A stretch of 57,025 bases of DNA from Candidatus Omnitrophota bacterium. Its GTDB lineage: Bacteria > Omnitrophota > Gorgyraeia > JABMRN01 > RBG-13-46-9. The notes beneath the pieces were generated by a model. The model did not search any database. It was not told where the DNA came from and saw only the letters and a program-made list of their open reading frames with translations. Shown in pieces: positions 8,865-17,373 of this stretch. How positions within the stretch are numbered: the first letter of the stretch is position 1; each line of letters opens with the position of its first letter. The DNA lies in NCBI GenBank assembly GCA_024542975.1, contig JAMXCZ010000004.1:1-57025 (forward strand), given 5' to 3'. Position numbers and translations under genes: made by a program.

Positions 8865-9860
8865 TTACGGTAATTTCCTCAATATCGTATTCTTCAAAAT
8901 TACTTCGAGAAGCAAAAGGGCAAGGGCAAAAATGAGCGCGCCGGAAAAGAGCTCCTCAAATTTGCGAAAACCCGTTTCCTCGACCTTCGTTTTTTCCAGT
9001 TTATCTATTTCGGTATATATTTCCTTGAGCGATTCGGTATCCGTTGCCCTGAAATACATGCCGCCGGTCTTCCGGGCGATCTCTTTGAGCGCGGTATCAT
9101 CTATGGGTATTTTCATATTCTGGTAAAAAAGCCTGCCTCGCCTTCCACGCACCGGATAGGGCGCAAGGCCTTTTGTGCCGGCGCCGATGGTATAAATTTT
9201 TACACCCATCGCCTTGGCCGCCTCTGCCGCGCGGAGGGGGGGGATTTTACCGGCATTATTTATCCCGTCGGTCAGAAGTATGATGACCTTGCTCTCGGCT
9301 TCTGTGTCTTTCAGGCGGGCGAGGGATGAGGCTAGCGCCGATCCGATGGCCGTCCCGTCTTCGATCGAACCGATCTTGACCCTTTCGAGATTTTTGATAA
9401 GCCAGTTATAATCCAGTGTAAGAGGACAGACTGTATAAGCGCGCCCCGCAAAGGCTACAATGGCAATGCGGTCGGATTTTCTCCTTCTTATAAAATCCTC
9501 GACAGCCATTTTTACGGCAACAAGGCGATTTTTCCGCCTGCCGTTAACGGTAAAGTCTTCCGCGAGCATGCTTCCGGATGAATCTATGGCGAGGGCAATG
9601 TCAATGCCTTCTGAGTAGATTTTTGTCTCTTCCGATACACTTTGTGGCCTTGCAAGGGCAATAAAAACCAGGGCCACGGCGAGCCCCCTTACGAAAACGA
9701 TATTGCGCATGGCCCGAAGCCTCATGGTAGGCGCCGGAACCCCCATGAGTTCCTTTGAGGAAAACTCTATGTTGGAAGAGATGCGCCGTTTTTTAATAAA
9801 ATAAATAAATGCAAGCGCTACGGGGATTAAAAATAAGATCCACGGGTCCTTAAAAATCAT
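8865..9860 (-). CDS. batA: BatA-like vWA-domain membrane protein
   Basis: 331 residues with two N-terminal membrane segments, a vWA domain with intact MIDAS DSSGS (ALAIDSSGSM), LLTDGINNAGKIPPL, and a C-terminal helix, the standard BatA layout. Paralogous to the adjacent BatB. Start overlaps the preceding gene by ATGA. It works in the inner membrane with the MoxR/DUF58 pair encoded just upstream. Confidence 0.92.
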   Translation of the reverse strand: MIFKDPWILFLIPVALAFIYFIKKRRISSNIEFSSKELMGVPAPTMRLRAMRNIVFVRGLAVALVFIALARPQSVSEETKIYSEGIDIALAIDSSGSMLAEDFTVNGRRKNRLVAVKMAVEDFIRRRKSDRIAIVAFAGRAYTVCPLTLDYNWLIKNLERVKIGSIEDGTAIGSALASSLARLKDTEAESKVIILLTDGINNAGKIPPLRAAEAAKAMGVKIYTIGAGTKGLAPYPVRGRRGRLFYQNMKIPIDDTALKEIARKTGGMYFRATDTESLKEIYTEIDKLEKTKVEETGFRKFEELFSGALIFALALLLLEVILKNTILRKLP

Positions 9861-10411
9861 ACTACCGCTACTTCTTCCGGTTCTTTGGGAACGGGTTTTG
9901 TTTCATCGATAATTTTTTTTGCGCTTATCATGCTCTCGCCGCTTTCTTTCCGGCTTGGGCCGTATTTTGCGAATTTTACCGCATCGCACAGGACTAAAAA
10001 TTCCTTAAGCAGGTTCTTGTGTGGTCCCGAAAGGGCATCTGAATTCCTTAAGAAATGCAAAAATTCCTCGGTAGTCATCTCCGGGGCGCGTATAGCGAAT
10101 CTCCCCTCGGTATATACCCTCACTATGCCGGAAAGGCCGGAATAATATTCTTTCATCTTGCCGTGGGACGGCAAGTCCTGCGATTTTAATCTGCTGAGCG
10201 CCTCACATGCAATCTCGTAGGGCGTTTTGGGAGGGGCCAAGGGGATAGTTTTATTTTTTTTGTATTTTTTATAAAGAAAATTTGCCAGGAATGCGATGAG
10301 TGCCAGAGCGCCCGCTGTAGCGAGCAGGATAAGAAAAAAGTAACTTCCTTTGAAATAGACGGGCGGCTTTATGTCCCTTATGTCGGCTGCAAGAGCAAAA
10401 AGTACCGTCAT
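9857..10411 (-). CDS. Single-pass membrane protein of the Bat cluster (DUF4381-like)
   Basis: 184 residues: a short N-terminus, one membrane helix (about 24-48), a basic stretch KKYKKNK, then a soluble helical domain with YYSGLSGIVRVYTEGRFAIRAPEMTTEEF, characteristic of the small protein found between DUF58 and BatA genes. Start at 10411 is preceded by GAGGA. Likely a cytosol-facing membrane partner of the MoxR/Bat apparatus; function unknown. Confidence 0.75.
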   Translation of the reverse strand: MTVLFALAADIRDIKPPVYFKGSYFFLILLATAGALALIAFLANFLYKKYKKNKTIPLAPPKTPYEIACEALSRLKSQDLPSHGKMKEYYSGLSGIVRVYTEGRFAIRAPEMTTEEFLHFLRNSDALSGPHKNLLKEFLVLCDAVKFAKYGPSRKESGESMISAKKIIDETKPVPKEPEEVAVV

Positions 10412-10420
10412 TTGCTTCCT

Positions 10421-11299
10421 CTATCTGGATCTTCTTTCTCTCGCTTTAAAAAATTTCACCAGTTCCACGGTATATGGCTCGTCGGTGCGGATATTGATGC
10501 TATCTACGTTTATGGAGCGGAGAAGCTTTTTGCGCCCGGCCTCCCTTCGGAGCGCCTCGTCCTTGTAACGCTTCCTGAAAGAAGCATCCCCGGTGTCAAC
10601 AGAAAATCCCTCTCCGGTTTCCCTGTCCCCGAAACGCGCAATACCTATGTCGGGTAGCTCCATCTCTCTGGGGTCCGTAATACTTATTGCAACGATATCG
10701 TGGCGTTTATTTGAAACGGAAAGCGTCTTTTTGAATCCCTTGTCAAGAAAATCAGAAATTACAAAGGCGATAGCCTTGCGTTTCATGACGCGGTTTAAGT
10801 ATTCTACGGCATTCGTGATATCCGTACCGCGGCCTTCGGGTTTAAAATAAAGCGCCTCCCTTATAACCCTCAAAACGTGGCGAAGCCCCTTTCTCGGGGG
10901 AATAAATTTCTCTATTCTGTCTGTAAAAATTATAAGCCCGACTTTGTCGTTGTTTCGTATAGCGGAAAATGCAAGAATCGAACAGAGTTCCGCTGCGCAC
11001 TCGGCCTTAAGCTGTTTTGTCGACCCGAAATGGCAGGAACCGGAAGCATCGAGTAGAAGCATCACGGTAAGTTCGCGCTCCTCAATAAACTTCTTAACGT
11101 ACGCCTCGCCCATGCGCGCGGTAACGTTCCAGTCGATAGAGCGTATTTCATCGCCGGGTAAATACTTGCGTACCTCGGAAAATTCTATGCCGCTGCCCTT
11201 GAAAACACTCTGATACTGCCCCGCAAATACATCGGTCACCATGCGCGAGGTAGTGATCTGGATCTTGCGTATCTTCCTGAGCACTTCTCCGGGTATCAT
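10421..11299 (-). CDS. DUF58 domain protein (MoxR partner)
   Basis: 292 residues with the DUF58 signature GDEIRSIDWNVTARMGEAYVKKF (split here: GDEIRSIDWNVTA, RMGEAYVKKF) and a vWA-like core (LLLDASGSCHFG, AFVISDFLDKGF). DUF58 proteins are almost always encoded after moxR and are presumed clients or adaptors of that AAA+ ATPase. Here it lies 4 bp after moxR and 9 bp before the next gene. Confidence 0.92.
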   Translation of the reverse strand: MIPGEVLRKIRKIQITTSRMVTDVFAGQYQSVFKGSGIEFSEVRKYLPGDEIRSIDWNVTARMGEAYVKKFIEERELTVMLLLDASGSCHFGSTKQLKAECAAELCSILAFSAIRNNDKVGLIIFTDRIEKFIPPRKGLRHVLRVIREALYFKPEGRGTDITNAVEYLNRVMKRKAIAFVISDFLDKGFKKTLSVSNKRHDIVAISITDPREMELPDIGIARFGDRETGEGFSVDTGDASFRKRYKDEALRREAGRKKLLRSINVDSINIRTDEPYTVELVKFFKARERRSR

Positions 11300-11303
11300 C
11301 GTT

Positions 11304-12296
11304 TTATGGAACCTCGATCTCGTCGAAAATTCGTTTTATTATATCTTCGGAGGTTTTTTCTTCGGCTTCAGCTTCATAGCTTACGATTACGCGGTGGCGC
11401 AGGACATCCATGCCTATGCTTTTTACGTCCTGCGGGGTTACGTAGCCCCTGCCCTGGATAAACGCGTAGGCCTTCGACGCCACGGTTAGGTAGATGCTGG
11501 CCCGCGGGGACGCGCCATACTGTATCAGATTGGTGAATTCGTCAAGTCCGTAATTTTTCGGGTCCCTGGTGGCAAAAACGATGTCGAGAATGTATTTTTC
11601 TATCTTTTCATCCATGTAGACCTGGTCTACGACTCCTCTTGCGCGCAGTATATCTTTGGGTTTTACCACAGGCTTCGAGGTGATCTGTTTATTCGTAAAA
11701 CTCATTTTTTTAAGGATTGCGTGCTCCTCTTCTTTATTCGGGTAGCTAACGTTAAGTTTCAACATGAAGCGGTCGATCTGCGCTTCGGGCAACGGATATG
11801 TTCCCTCCTGCTCGATGGGATTTTCCGTAGCCATAACAAGAAAAGGATCCTCCAGCTTAAAAGTATTTGTCCCTATCGTCACCTGGCGCTCCTGCATGGC
11901 CTCGAGAAGGGCGCTTTGCACTTTTGCCGGAGCGCGGTTGATCTCGTCGGCAAGAATGATGTTGGCAAAGATCGGGCCTTTCTTGGTCGTGAAGTTTCCA
12001 TCTTTCGGATTGTAGACAAGTGTCCCGATTAAATCGGCAGGTAAAAGATCCGGGGTAAACTGCAGCCTCTGAAATTTTGTATCGATCGCCTGGGCAAGGG
12101 TTTTGACCGAAAGCGTTTTTGCAAGGCCCGGAACGCCTTCGATCAGTATATGCCCATTCGCGAGGAGCCCAACGAGAAGTCTCTCGATTAAATATTTCTG
12201 TCCTACGATTACTTTGCCCATCTCTATCTTAAGGACTTCTACAAATGCGCTTTCTTTTTTTACCTTCTCGTTAATCGCAGTAATTCCTTCACGCAT
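11304..12296 (-). CDS. moxR: MoxR-family AAA+ ATPase
   Basis: 330 residues from the ATG at 12296, chosen because AAGGAGGAGG precedes it; a TTG 27 bp upstream has no such site. Walker A GVPGLAKT, Walker B IILADEINRAP, sensor ATENPIEQEGTYPLPEAQ and arginine finger ASPRAS are intact. MoxR ATPases act as chaperone-like remodelers of vWA-domain proteins; the vWA clients here are the adjacent DUF58, BatA and BatB. Preceded 16 bp upstream by a J-domain gene, an unusual chaperone pairing. Confidence 0.95.
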   Translation of the reverse strand: MREGITAINEKVKKESAFVEVLKIEMGKVIVGQKYLIERLLVGLLANGHILIEGVPGLAKTLSVKTLAQAIDTKFQRLQFTPDLLPADLIGTLVYNPKDGNFTTKKGPIFANIILADEINRAPAKVQSALLEAMQERQVTIGTNTFKLEDPFLVMATENPIEQEGTYPLPEAQIDRFMLKLNVSYPNKEEEHAILKKMSFTNKQITSKPVVKPKDILRARGVVDQVYMDEKIEKYILDIVFATRDPKNYGLDEFTNLIQYGASPRASIYLTVASKAYAFIQGRGYVTPQDVKSIGMDVLRHRVIVSYEAEAEEKTSEDIIKRIFDEIEVP

Positions 12297-12312
12297 CTTA
12301 ACCTCCTCCTTT

Positions 12313-12972
12313 TTATTTAACAATTATAATAAGATCCCCGGCGTGGCCGCAATGGAGGCATATCTTGCCCTGGCCGCGTATCCGCAATTTTTCCCCGGAA
12401 CGCGTTGCCGGTTTTATCTTAAGGGTGATCTTTTTTCCGTCATGCTTAAATAAAACCTCTCCGCCTTTTTGGGCTACATGCTGCGGCACAGCGAGGGTGG
12501 CGGTTATGTCCGTGTCTTCCTGAGCGGGCGCGTAAGAGGTATCCGGCTCCCTATTTCCATAAATGTATTCCGTATGAACACCACCCCCGCCCATATGTTG
12601 AAAAGCGTCGAATATATCGTCAAACATAAATCCGCCGGAAGCGGGCCTTCCGGTTCTCCGGCCTGCGCGACCGGATCCGCCAAAAGCTTTGAGTATCTCG
12701 TCAAAATCGAAGCCTTGCGCGCCGCGAAAATTGCCGCCCGGGGCGCGCCCGAATCCATGCCGGTAAGAATCGTATTCAACGCGCCTTTTTTCGTCCCCGA
12801 GGACATAGTAGGCTTCCGAAATTTCTTTAAAGCGTTCTTCGGCCGCTTTTGAATTTTTCTGGTTTTTGTCGGGGTGATATTTGAAGGCGAGGCGCCTGTA
12901 TGCCTTTTTGATCTCGGCTGCGCCCGCTTTTTCGGAAACACCCATTGTGGCGTAATAGTCTTTACCGGTCAT
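12313..12972 (-). CDS. J-domain protein, short DnaJ-like
   Basis: 219 residues. A J domain at 1-70 has intact HPD (YHPDKNQ), then a Gly/Phe-rich linker (75-130) and part of a C-terminal substrate-binding domain ([20 protein letters not shown]). The classic four-CxxCxGxG zinc centre is missing; instead one [14 protein letters not shown] is at the extreme C-terminus, and the second C-terminal domain is absent. It should stimulate DnaK on specific clients. Strong AGGAGG precedes ATG 12972. Position between the iron genes and moxR suggests a chaperone for this operon's products. Confidence 0.85.
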   Translation of the reverse strand: MTGKDYYATMGVSEKAGAAEIKKAYRRLAFKYHPDKNQKNSKAAEERFKEISEAYYVLGDEKRRVEYDSYRHGFGRAPGGNFRGAQGFDFDEILKAFGGSGRAGRRTGRPASGGFMFDDIFDAFQHMGGGGVHTEYIYGNREPDTSYAPAQEDTDITATLAVPQHVAQKGGEVLFKHDGKKITLKIKPATRSGEKLRIRGQGKICLHCGHAGDLIIIVK

Positions 12973-12984
12973 ATCTTTCGCCTC

Positions 12985-13623
12985 CTAAATCAGCCTTACA
13001 AAAATACAAGACGCAAGCTCTCTGTCGATGGCAAATTGACTCTTCCCAATTTGAAATACATAAGTAGGGAATCTCTGAACAAGAGAAATCTCGATATTCG
13101 GGAGGGCTCCCATTACAATGATTTTCTGCAAAGCGCTCCTGTTTTCCGTATGCAGATAAGAAATCTTCGCTTTTTTGTTTACGGCGAGCTCCGAAAGAGG
13201 CATTATAATTTTACCCGGCAAGGCTTTAATATCCCGGCAGCATTTTCCTTCCGGAATGGGCCTTCCGTGCGGGCAAGTCTTGGGATGCCCCAACAGCGTG
13301 CAGATATTGTCGTCCAATCCCTTGTGAAGCAAGTGCTCAAACTTGCAGCTCGTGTCGTGGACCATGCCTTTTTTCACGTAAAGAATATCGACAAAAAGCC
13401 TCTCAGCCAGCCTGTGCCGCCGGACACAGCTTCTCGCTTCCTCCGAGCCGGAGTGGGTTAAGGTAGCGGCGCGCTCGACAATGTTAACATACCCTAAATC
13501 GACTAATTTGCTTAAGTTGTCCTTGTCCTTCAATATGCCCGGATTACATGAGGGTTTTTTACGCTCTTTTAGTTCTATCCAGAGTGTTTCGAGTATCTCT
13601 TCGGCGCCTTCTGTGAGTGGCAT
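12985..13623 (-). CDS. DtxR/MntR-family metalloregulator with C-terminal FeoA domain
   Basis: 212 residues. N-terminal winged helix (LTEGAEEILETLWIEL; TLTHSGSEEARSCVRRHRLAERL), a DtxR dimerisation/metal region (SCKFEHLLHKGLDDNICTLL, PKTCPHGRPIPEGKCC) and a C-terminal FeoA/SH3-like domain (residues about 135-212). No separate feoA is present, so this fusion may both sense iron and serve the FeoB transporter. Its start shares one base with the upstream stop (TAATG), so it is tightly coupled. Confidence 0.85.
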   Translation of the reverse strand: MPLTEGAEEILETLWIELKERKKPSCNPGILKDKDNLSKLVDLGYVNIVERAATLTHSGSEEARSCVRRHRLAERLFVDILYVKKGMVHDTSCKFEHLLHKGLDDNICTLLGHPKTCPHGRPIPEGKCCRDIKALPGKIIMPLSELAVNKKAKISYLHTENRSALQKIIVMGALPNIEISLVQRFPTYVFQIGKSQFAIDRELASCIFVRLI

Positions 13624-13802
13624 TATTGCTTTCTCCTATTCTTTTTCTTTAATTTCTTGTTACGTTTGGGCTCGAGCGCAAGCTCAAAACCGCAGTTGGG
13701 GCATTTTATAAGCTTGCATCCTTTAAAGAAACTGCATTTCGTGCATGCGGAGTGCGCATCCTCTTCGGTGAATTGCAAGCCGCACAAAGAACACTTAATC
13801 AT
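13623..13802 (-). CDS. 59-residue zinc-ribbon protein in the feo operon
   Basis: Short reading frame starting inside the feoB-C stop (ATGA) and ending on the next start (TAATG). It encodes MIKCSLCGLQF..., CTKCSFFKGCKLIKCPNCGFELALEPK and a basic tail. Three CxxC pairs plus extra cysteines suggest one or two metal sites. The double coupling to both neighbours supports it being real. Possible iron or zinc binding accessory of FeoB; function unknown. Confidence 0.8.
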   Translation of the reverse strand: MIKCSLCGLQFTEEDAHSACTKCSFFKGCKLIKCPNCGFELALEPKRNKKLKKKNRRKQ

Positions 13803-15247
13803 AACGCCACTCCGGTCTTAGTCAAGATAAAATTCAAAATATACGCGGCGCTGAATGAGAAAAATAATATGAATGCCGAGATACCGAAGCCCATCTTCCA
13901 TCCGCGCTCCCTCACATTCATCAAAAACTGCGCTATGCACGGCAAAAAAAGCGTCAAGGCCACGCAGGCAACCACAAGTTCGACCCCATCCAGATATCCG
14001 CGCTTCGTAAGATCGTAAAGCCCGGCAGCGCCATAATCCCGCCTGAAAAACCCAAAGAGAAATACCGACGCTGCTTCAGGCGGCAGCCCGATCAGCTTCA
14101 CGGGTTTTTTTAAAATATTTATGAAGATGTTGAACAGGCCCGTCAGTTGCCCGAACCATATAAGAACGCTTGCCGTCAAAAAAAGCGGCAACACTTCCTT
14201 GAAATACCATTTCACCCTGACATAGGTTTTTGTAAGGACATTCGACAGTTTGGGAAGCCTTAGAGGAGGGATTTCCATGTAAAATGACGGACGCTCGCCC
14301 GGCAAGAGTTTAGCCGTAAGATATCCGACGAATAAAAATATAAGCACCACTGTTCCTGCCCAGATGAACATTGCGCGGGGCTTCCCCTCAAGAAGGGCAA
14401 GTATCACACCGAGCTGCGCCGAACAGGGGACAGCGAGCGCAAGAAGCATCGTCGATATTATGCGCTCTCTCTTGGTAGGGAGAGTCCTCGTAACCATCGT
14501 CGCCATCGTGTCACATCCTAAACCTAGAACCATCGGTATGACCGCCCGGCCGCTAAGCCCGATTTTCTTGAAAACCCTGTCAATAAGCATGGCGAGACGC
14601 GGAAGGTAGCCCGTGTCTTCGATTATTGAAAACACAATAAAGAAGAAAGTCACAAGAGGCAATATAAGCGCGACCGCGTACCTGAACCCGAGCGTAATCA
14701 GGCCGTATTCGCCCACAAAGAGATCCCTTAGTACTTCCCATGGAACGATTTTTGTGAAAATTCCTGTGATGAACGGATTGAGATACTTTTCAAAAATCGT
14801 CCCTTCCAAAAAATTAACAACTGTCCCCGCACCGAACTGCCCGACAAACTTGTATAATCCCCAGTAAAGAACGAAAAATAGTATGGGAAGCCCCGTTAGC
14901 GGGTTCATGGTCAGGCGGCTTAATTTTTCCCTGAAAGGCGCATTTCCTTTTTTTACCTTGACCACCCGGGCTGTAATCGCCTTTACCGCATTTTGCCTTT
15001 CAAGGGCAAGTTCATACGTAATGGGGTTTATATAGTGCGATTTGGCCTCGTTTAAAATATCATCTATCTTGCCCAGAGCCCCGGGTTCCTTCCTTTTTAC
15101 CATCTCCCTTATTTCCCGGTCGTCCTGGAGAAGTAAAAGCGCGATCGCCCTACGCGACAGGCCGTAATCGTCCTTTAGAAGGATTTCTATGGTCTCCACC
15201 GCTATCTCGATTGAATATTCAACCGGGCCCTTATAATCTTCTTTCAT
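13799..15247 (-). CDS. feoB: FeoB membrane (permease) half
   Basis: 482 residues corresponding to the part of FeoB after the G domain: a helical linker (DDYGLSRRAIALLLLQDDRE), Gate domains (GLGCDTMATMVTRTLPTKRER, and PCSAQLGVILALL), and a C-terminal gate repeat (FFRRDYGAAGLYDL), about 10 membrane spans. It imports ferrous iron. The GTPase half is a separate overlapping gene (15231-15725) in another frame. The ATG at 15247 is preceded by AAAAGGATATCTGCGC, a usable ribosome site, so an authentic gene split is more likely than a sequencing frameshift. Confidence 0.92.
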   Translation of the reverse strand: MKEDYKGPVEYSIEIAVETIEILLKDDYGLSRRAIALLLLQDDREIREMVKRKEPGALGKIDDILNEAKSHYINPITYELALERQNAVKAITARVVKVKKGNAPFREKLSRLTMNPLTGLPILFFVLYWGLYKFVGQFGAGTVVNFLEGTIFEKYLNPFITGIFTKIVPWEVLRDLFVGEYGLITLGFRYAVALILPLVTFFFIVFSIIEDTGYLPRLAMLIDRVFKKIGLSGRAVIPMVLGLGCDTMATMVTRTLPTKRERIISTMLLALAVPCSAQLGVILALLEGKPRAMFIWAGTVVLIFLFVGYLTAKLLPGERPSFYMEIPPLRLPKLSNVLTKTYVRVKWYFKEVLPLFLTASVLIWFGQLTGLFNIFINILKKPVKLIGLPPEAASVFLFGFFRRDYGAAGLYDLTKRGYLDGVELVVACVALTLFLPCIAQFLMNVRERGWKMGFGISAFILFFSFSAAYILNFILTKTGVAL

Positions 15248-15725
15248 GCGCAGATATCCTTTTCTTAAGGTCCTCTATCCCAATTCCTGCGGTGGACACT
15301 GTTTTCACTACGGGTATATTTAATTCTTTTTCTAAGAGGTGCGTATCTATGGTAACGCCTTCTTTCTCGGCTTCATCCATAATATTGAGGACAAGGAGAA
15401 CGCGTAGCGACGCCTCCACAAGCTGCAGGGTAAGGGAGAGCATCCTTTCCAAATTTTTACCGTCTATTACGTGTATAACAAAATCGGGCTTTTCGTTTAT
15501 GAGAATTCTTCTTGCTACCGCCTCCTCCTCGGTAATAGGGAGAAGCGAATACATGCCGGGCGTATCAATGACTTCGTATTTTACGTTGTCGATCAACGTC
15601 TCGCCCCTGGAAACTTCAACGGTAGTACCGGGGTAATTAGAAACGGTAACGTACCTTTTTGTAAGCACGTTAAATAAGACACTTTTGCCCACGTTTGGGT
15701 TTCCTACAATAGCGATTTTTTTCAT
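15231..15725 (-). CDS. feoB: FeoB GTPase half
   Basis: 164 residues: G1 GNPNVGKS (7-14), G2 threonines in NYPGTTVEVSRG, G3 DTPG, G4 NIMD, G5 VSTAGIG, the standard FeoB G domain. It ends ERRL-stop 17 bp inside the permease half, which is in a different frame. In most bacteria the two parts are one polypeptide. GTP turnover should control iron flow through the separate permease. Confidence 0.93.
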   Translation of the reverse strand: MKKIAIVGNPNVGKSVLFNVLTKRYVTVSNYPGTTVEVSRGETLIDNVKYEVIDTPGMYSLLPITEEEAVARRILINEKPDFVIHVIDGKNLERMLSLTLQLVEASLRVLLVLNIMDEAEKEGVTIDTHLLEKELNIPVVKTVSTAGIGIEDLKKRISAHERRL

Positions 15726-15733
15726 GATTTTAT

Positions 15734-16177
15734 TTACGGTTTATGCTTTCTCCTTCGGCATCTCCTGCAGGTGCCGAATATTTCCATCCTGTGCCTTCGG
15801 GGCGTAAAATCGAATTTATTGCACAATTTATTCTGGAGTTTTTCGATTTCCGGATCCAGCGCTTCTACAAAACTCCCGCATTCGAGGCATACAAGGTGAT
15901 CGTGATGTTCGTGGCCGTACCTGCGCTCATATTTTACTATTTTGCCGCCGAGGTTAACCTCTTTGGCTATGCCCGCTTCGCGCAGGAGCTTCATGGTCCT
16001 GAACACCGTAGTATACCCTGCGCGCACAACCTTCTTTTTTGCGATATTATAGACACCCTCAACGGTTAAATGCCTTTTAGCGTCCAAAAAAACGCCGAGT
16101 ATTTCTCTCCTTTGCCTTGTCAGGCTAAGCCCCCGTTTTTCAAGAAACCCGGCAAAAACATCTTGAACATCACGCAT
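15734..16177 (-). CDS. fur: Fur-family metalloregulator 1
   Basis: 147 residues. Winged-helix region (LTRQRREILGVFLDAKRHLTVEGV; GYTTVFRTMKLL), the metal site region HEHHDHLVCLECGSF and C-terminal CRRC, all typical of Fur. First gene of the iron/Bat operon and 8 bp before feoB-N. A near-consensus promoter and a symmetric operator lie directly upstream (16192-16242), so it probably represses its own operon when iron is bound. Confidence 0.93.
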   Translation of the reverse strand: MRDVQDVFAGFLEKRGLSLTRQRREILGVFLDAKRHLTVEGVYNIAKKKVVRAGYTTVFRTMKLLREAGIAKEVNLGGKIVKYERRYGHEHHDHLVCLECGSFVEALDPEIEKLQNKLCNKFDFTPRRHRMEIFGTCRRCRRRKHKP

Positions 16178-16191
16178 AAAAACACCTTTTT

Positions 16192-16242
16192 TTGAATTTG
16201 AATTTCAATTTCAATTATATACCCAAACCACATCCCAGTCAA
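16192..16242 (-). promoter_or_regulatory. fur1 operon promoter with symmetric operator
   Basis: Minus strand TTGACT (16242-16237), 17-bp spacer, TATAAT (16219-16214). The operator at 16192-16214 reads TTGAA-N-TTGAA-N-TTCAA-N-TTCAA, a perfect nested inverted repeat abutting the -10 and covering the start point. AAGGTG follows before the ATG at 16177. The best candidate promoter for the 12-kb fur-feo-dnaJ-moxR-bat unit. Confidence 0.8.
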
Positions 16243-16251
16243 GCATTTTAT

Positions 16252-16263
16252 GGGGACGTCCCC
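16252..16263. repeat. GGGGACGTCCCC palindrome
   Basis: A 12-bp perfect palindrome followed by TTTT on the plus strand, between the AsmA-like gene end and the fur1 promoter. Resembles the GGGAC/GTCCC stems at 4300 and 49662. No strong terminator geometry on the minus strand. Confidence 0.4.
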
Positions 16264-16291
16264 TTTTGAATTGAGGCAAGAGGGAGGTGCT

Positions 16292-17089
16292 TTACTCGGG
16301 CTTGATGTTGAAGGGGAGTTTTAGCACGTTTTTTAGGTCTTCTGTGGTTTTTTGCAGTGTTTCTTTGGTTTCTTCTATTGTTTTTTTCGCTCGGGTTGCA
16401 ACAACCTCTACTGTATTCTGCGCTGTCGCAAGTGTATCGACGACTGCGCCTTTGAGCGCGCCCAAATCGAAGTCCGCCAGGCTCGCTATGGTAGTTTTGA
16501 CAAGCGCCTTTACGACTAAAAGCCTTATGACGCTTGAGGGATTTGTTATATTCGTATATCGCTCATTGATATTAGCGTCAAACTCTTTTACAAGCGGCGA
16601 GGCGCCTTTCGAATAATCCTTATAAATAACCTTTCCGATCTTAAGTTCCAGATTATCGATTTGAAAGTGCTTTGCCTTCCGTTTCTTTACGGGCTTTTTC
16701 TCTTTTTCTTGGCCCCCTACAACTTTAAGGGAGTTTATGTTAAGTTCGCCATTTTTGTTTTTTACGACTACAAATTTTCTAATGTTGATGCGCACATTAT
16801 CAAAGCGAACCTTTCCTTTTATTATGGCCGACAGATTATAGTCGATGTAGATTTCGGGGGCATCCAGCATTATCCTGTCTTTATAGCCTCTCGGATTAAA
16901 AAGGATGAGCCGGCGTATGCTGACAAACTGCCTTACAAGGCTCACCCGGAAGTTCCCCGTCTTAAGCGGAAGCCCTGTAAGCGCCTCTACTCCTTTCTCA
17001 AAGGACGTTTTGACAATAATATCCTTCGCAAGGCTAAGGACCGCTACAGCGACCACTAGGATAATCAAACGGGCCATTAAGGTTTTCAC
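16292..17089 (-). CDS. AsmA-like envelope protein
   Basis: 265 residues: N-terminal signal anchor (5-22), then beta-rich AsmA/DUF748-type repeats (VKTSFEKGVEALTGLPLKTG; IYIDYNLSAIIKGKVRFDNV; IDNLELKIGKVIYKDYSKG) and a helical Lys/Glu/Thr-rich C-terminus. AsmA-like proteins sit in the periplasm attached to the inner membrane and are linked to lipid transport or outer-membrane homeostasis. It stands alone between a strong terminator upstream and the fur1 promoter downstream. Confidence 0.65.
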   Translation of the reverse strand: MKTLMARLIILVVAVAVLSLAKDIIVKTSFEKGVEALTGLPLKTGNFRVSLVRQFVSIRRLILFNPRGYKDRIMLDAPEIYIDYNLSAIIKGKVRFDNVRINIRKFVVVKNKNGELNINSLKVVGGQEKEKKPVKKRKAKHFQIDNLELKIGKVIYKDYSKGASPLVKEFDANINERYTNITNPSSVIRLLVVKALVKTTIASLADFDLGALKGAVVDTLATAQNTVEVVATRAKKTIEETKETLQKTTEDLKNVLKLPFNIKPE

Positions 17090-17110
17090 TTTACGCTCCT
17101 CTCGGGAAAA

Positions 17111-17153
17111 GAAACAAAGCCCACACCTTAAAAAAGGTTGCAGGCTTTGTTTC
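17111..17153 (-). terminator. Strong intrinsic terminator of the ccdA operon
   Basis: On the minus strand GAAACAAAGCC and GGCTTTGTTTC are fully complementary arms, with CAACCTT/AAGGTG extending the stem, followed by TTTCTTTTC. It ends the five-gene operon beginning at 20118. Confidence 0.8.
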
Positions 17154-17173
17154 CGGCCAATCCAATAATCCCT

Positions 17174-17353
17174 TTATTCCGGACGCATCTGGTTTTTATA
17201 GAAATCGTAGCACTTTTTACACACGCCGTTTGCTTCGACCCAACTTGGATGCTTCTTTTTTATCTCATTTACGATGTGTTCTTCGGTATGTGGCACTATA
17301 AATTGCAAACTCCTCGGCATTTGCTTATTACAGGTGGGGCAGACAAAATCCAT
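17174..17353 (-). CDS. 59-residue Cys4 zinc-ribbon protein
   Basis: Starts at ATG 17353 with AGGAGAAG 8 nt upstream, ends before the terminator. Sequence begins MDFVCPTCNKQMPRSLQF and has a second VCKKCYDFYKNQ pair; the two CxxC knuckles 40 residues apart should bind one metal. No named family recognised. Last gene of a thiol-redox export operon, 20 bp after the His-rich protein gene. Confidence 0.78.
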   Translation of the reverse strand: MDFVCPTCNKQMPRSLQFIVPHTEEHIVNEIKKKHPSWVEANGVCKKCYDFYKNQMRPE

Positions 17354-17373
17354 ACGTTTATCTTCTCCTATTT

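Noticed and set aside
15231-15247. feoB split as a simple sequencing frameshift
   Set aside because: Both pieces have complete domains and the second has its own ribosome site and start; kept as split genes, with the frameshift option noted.
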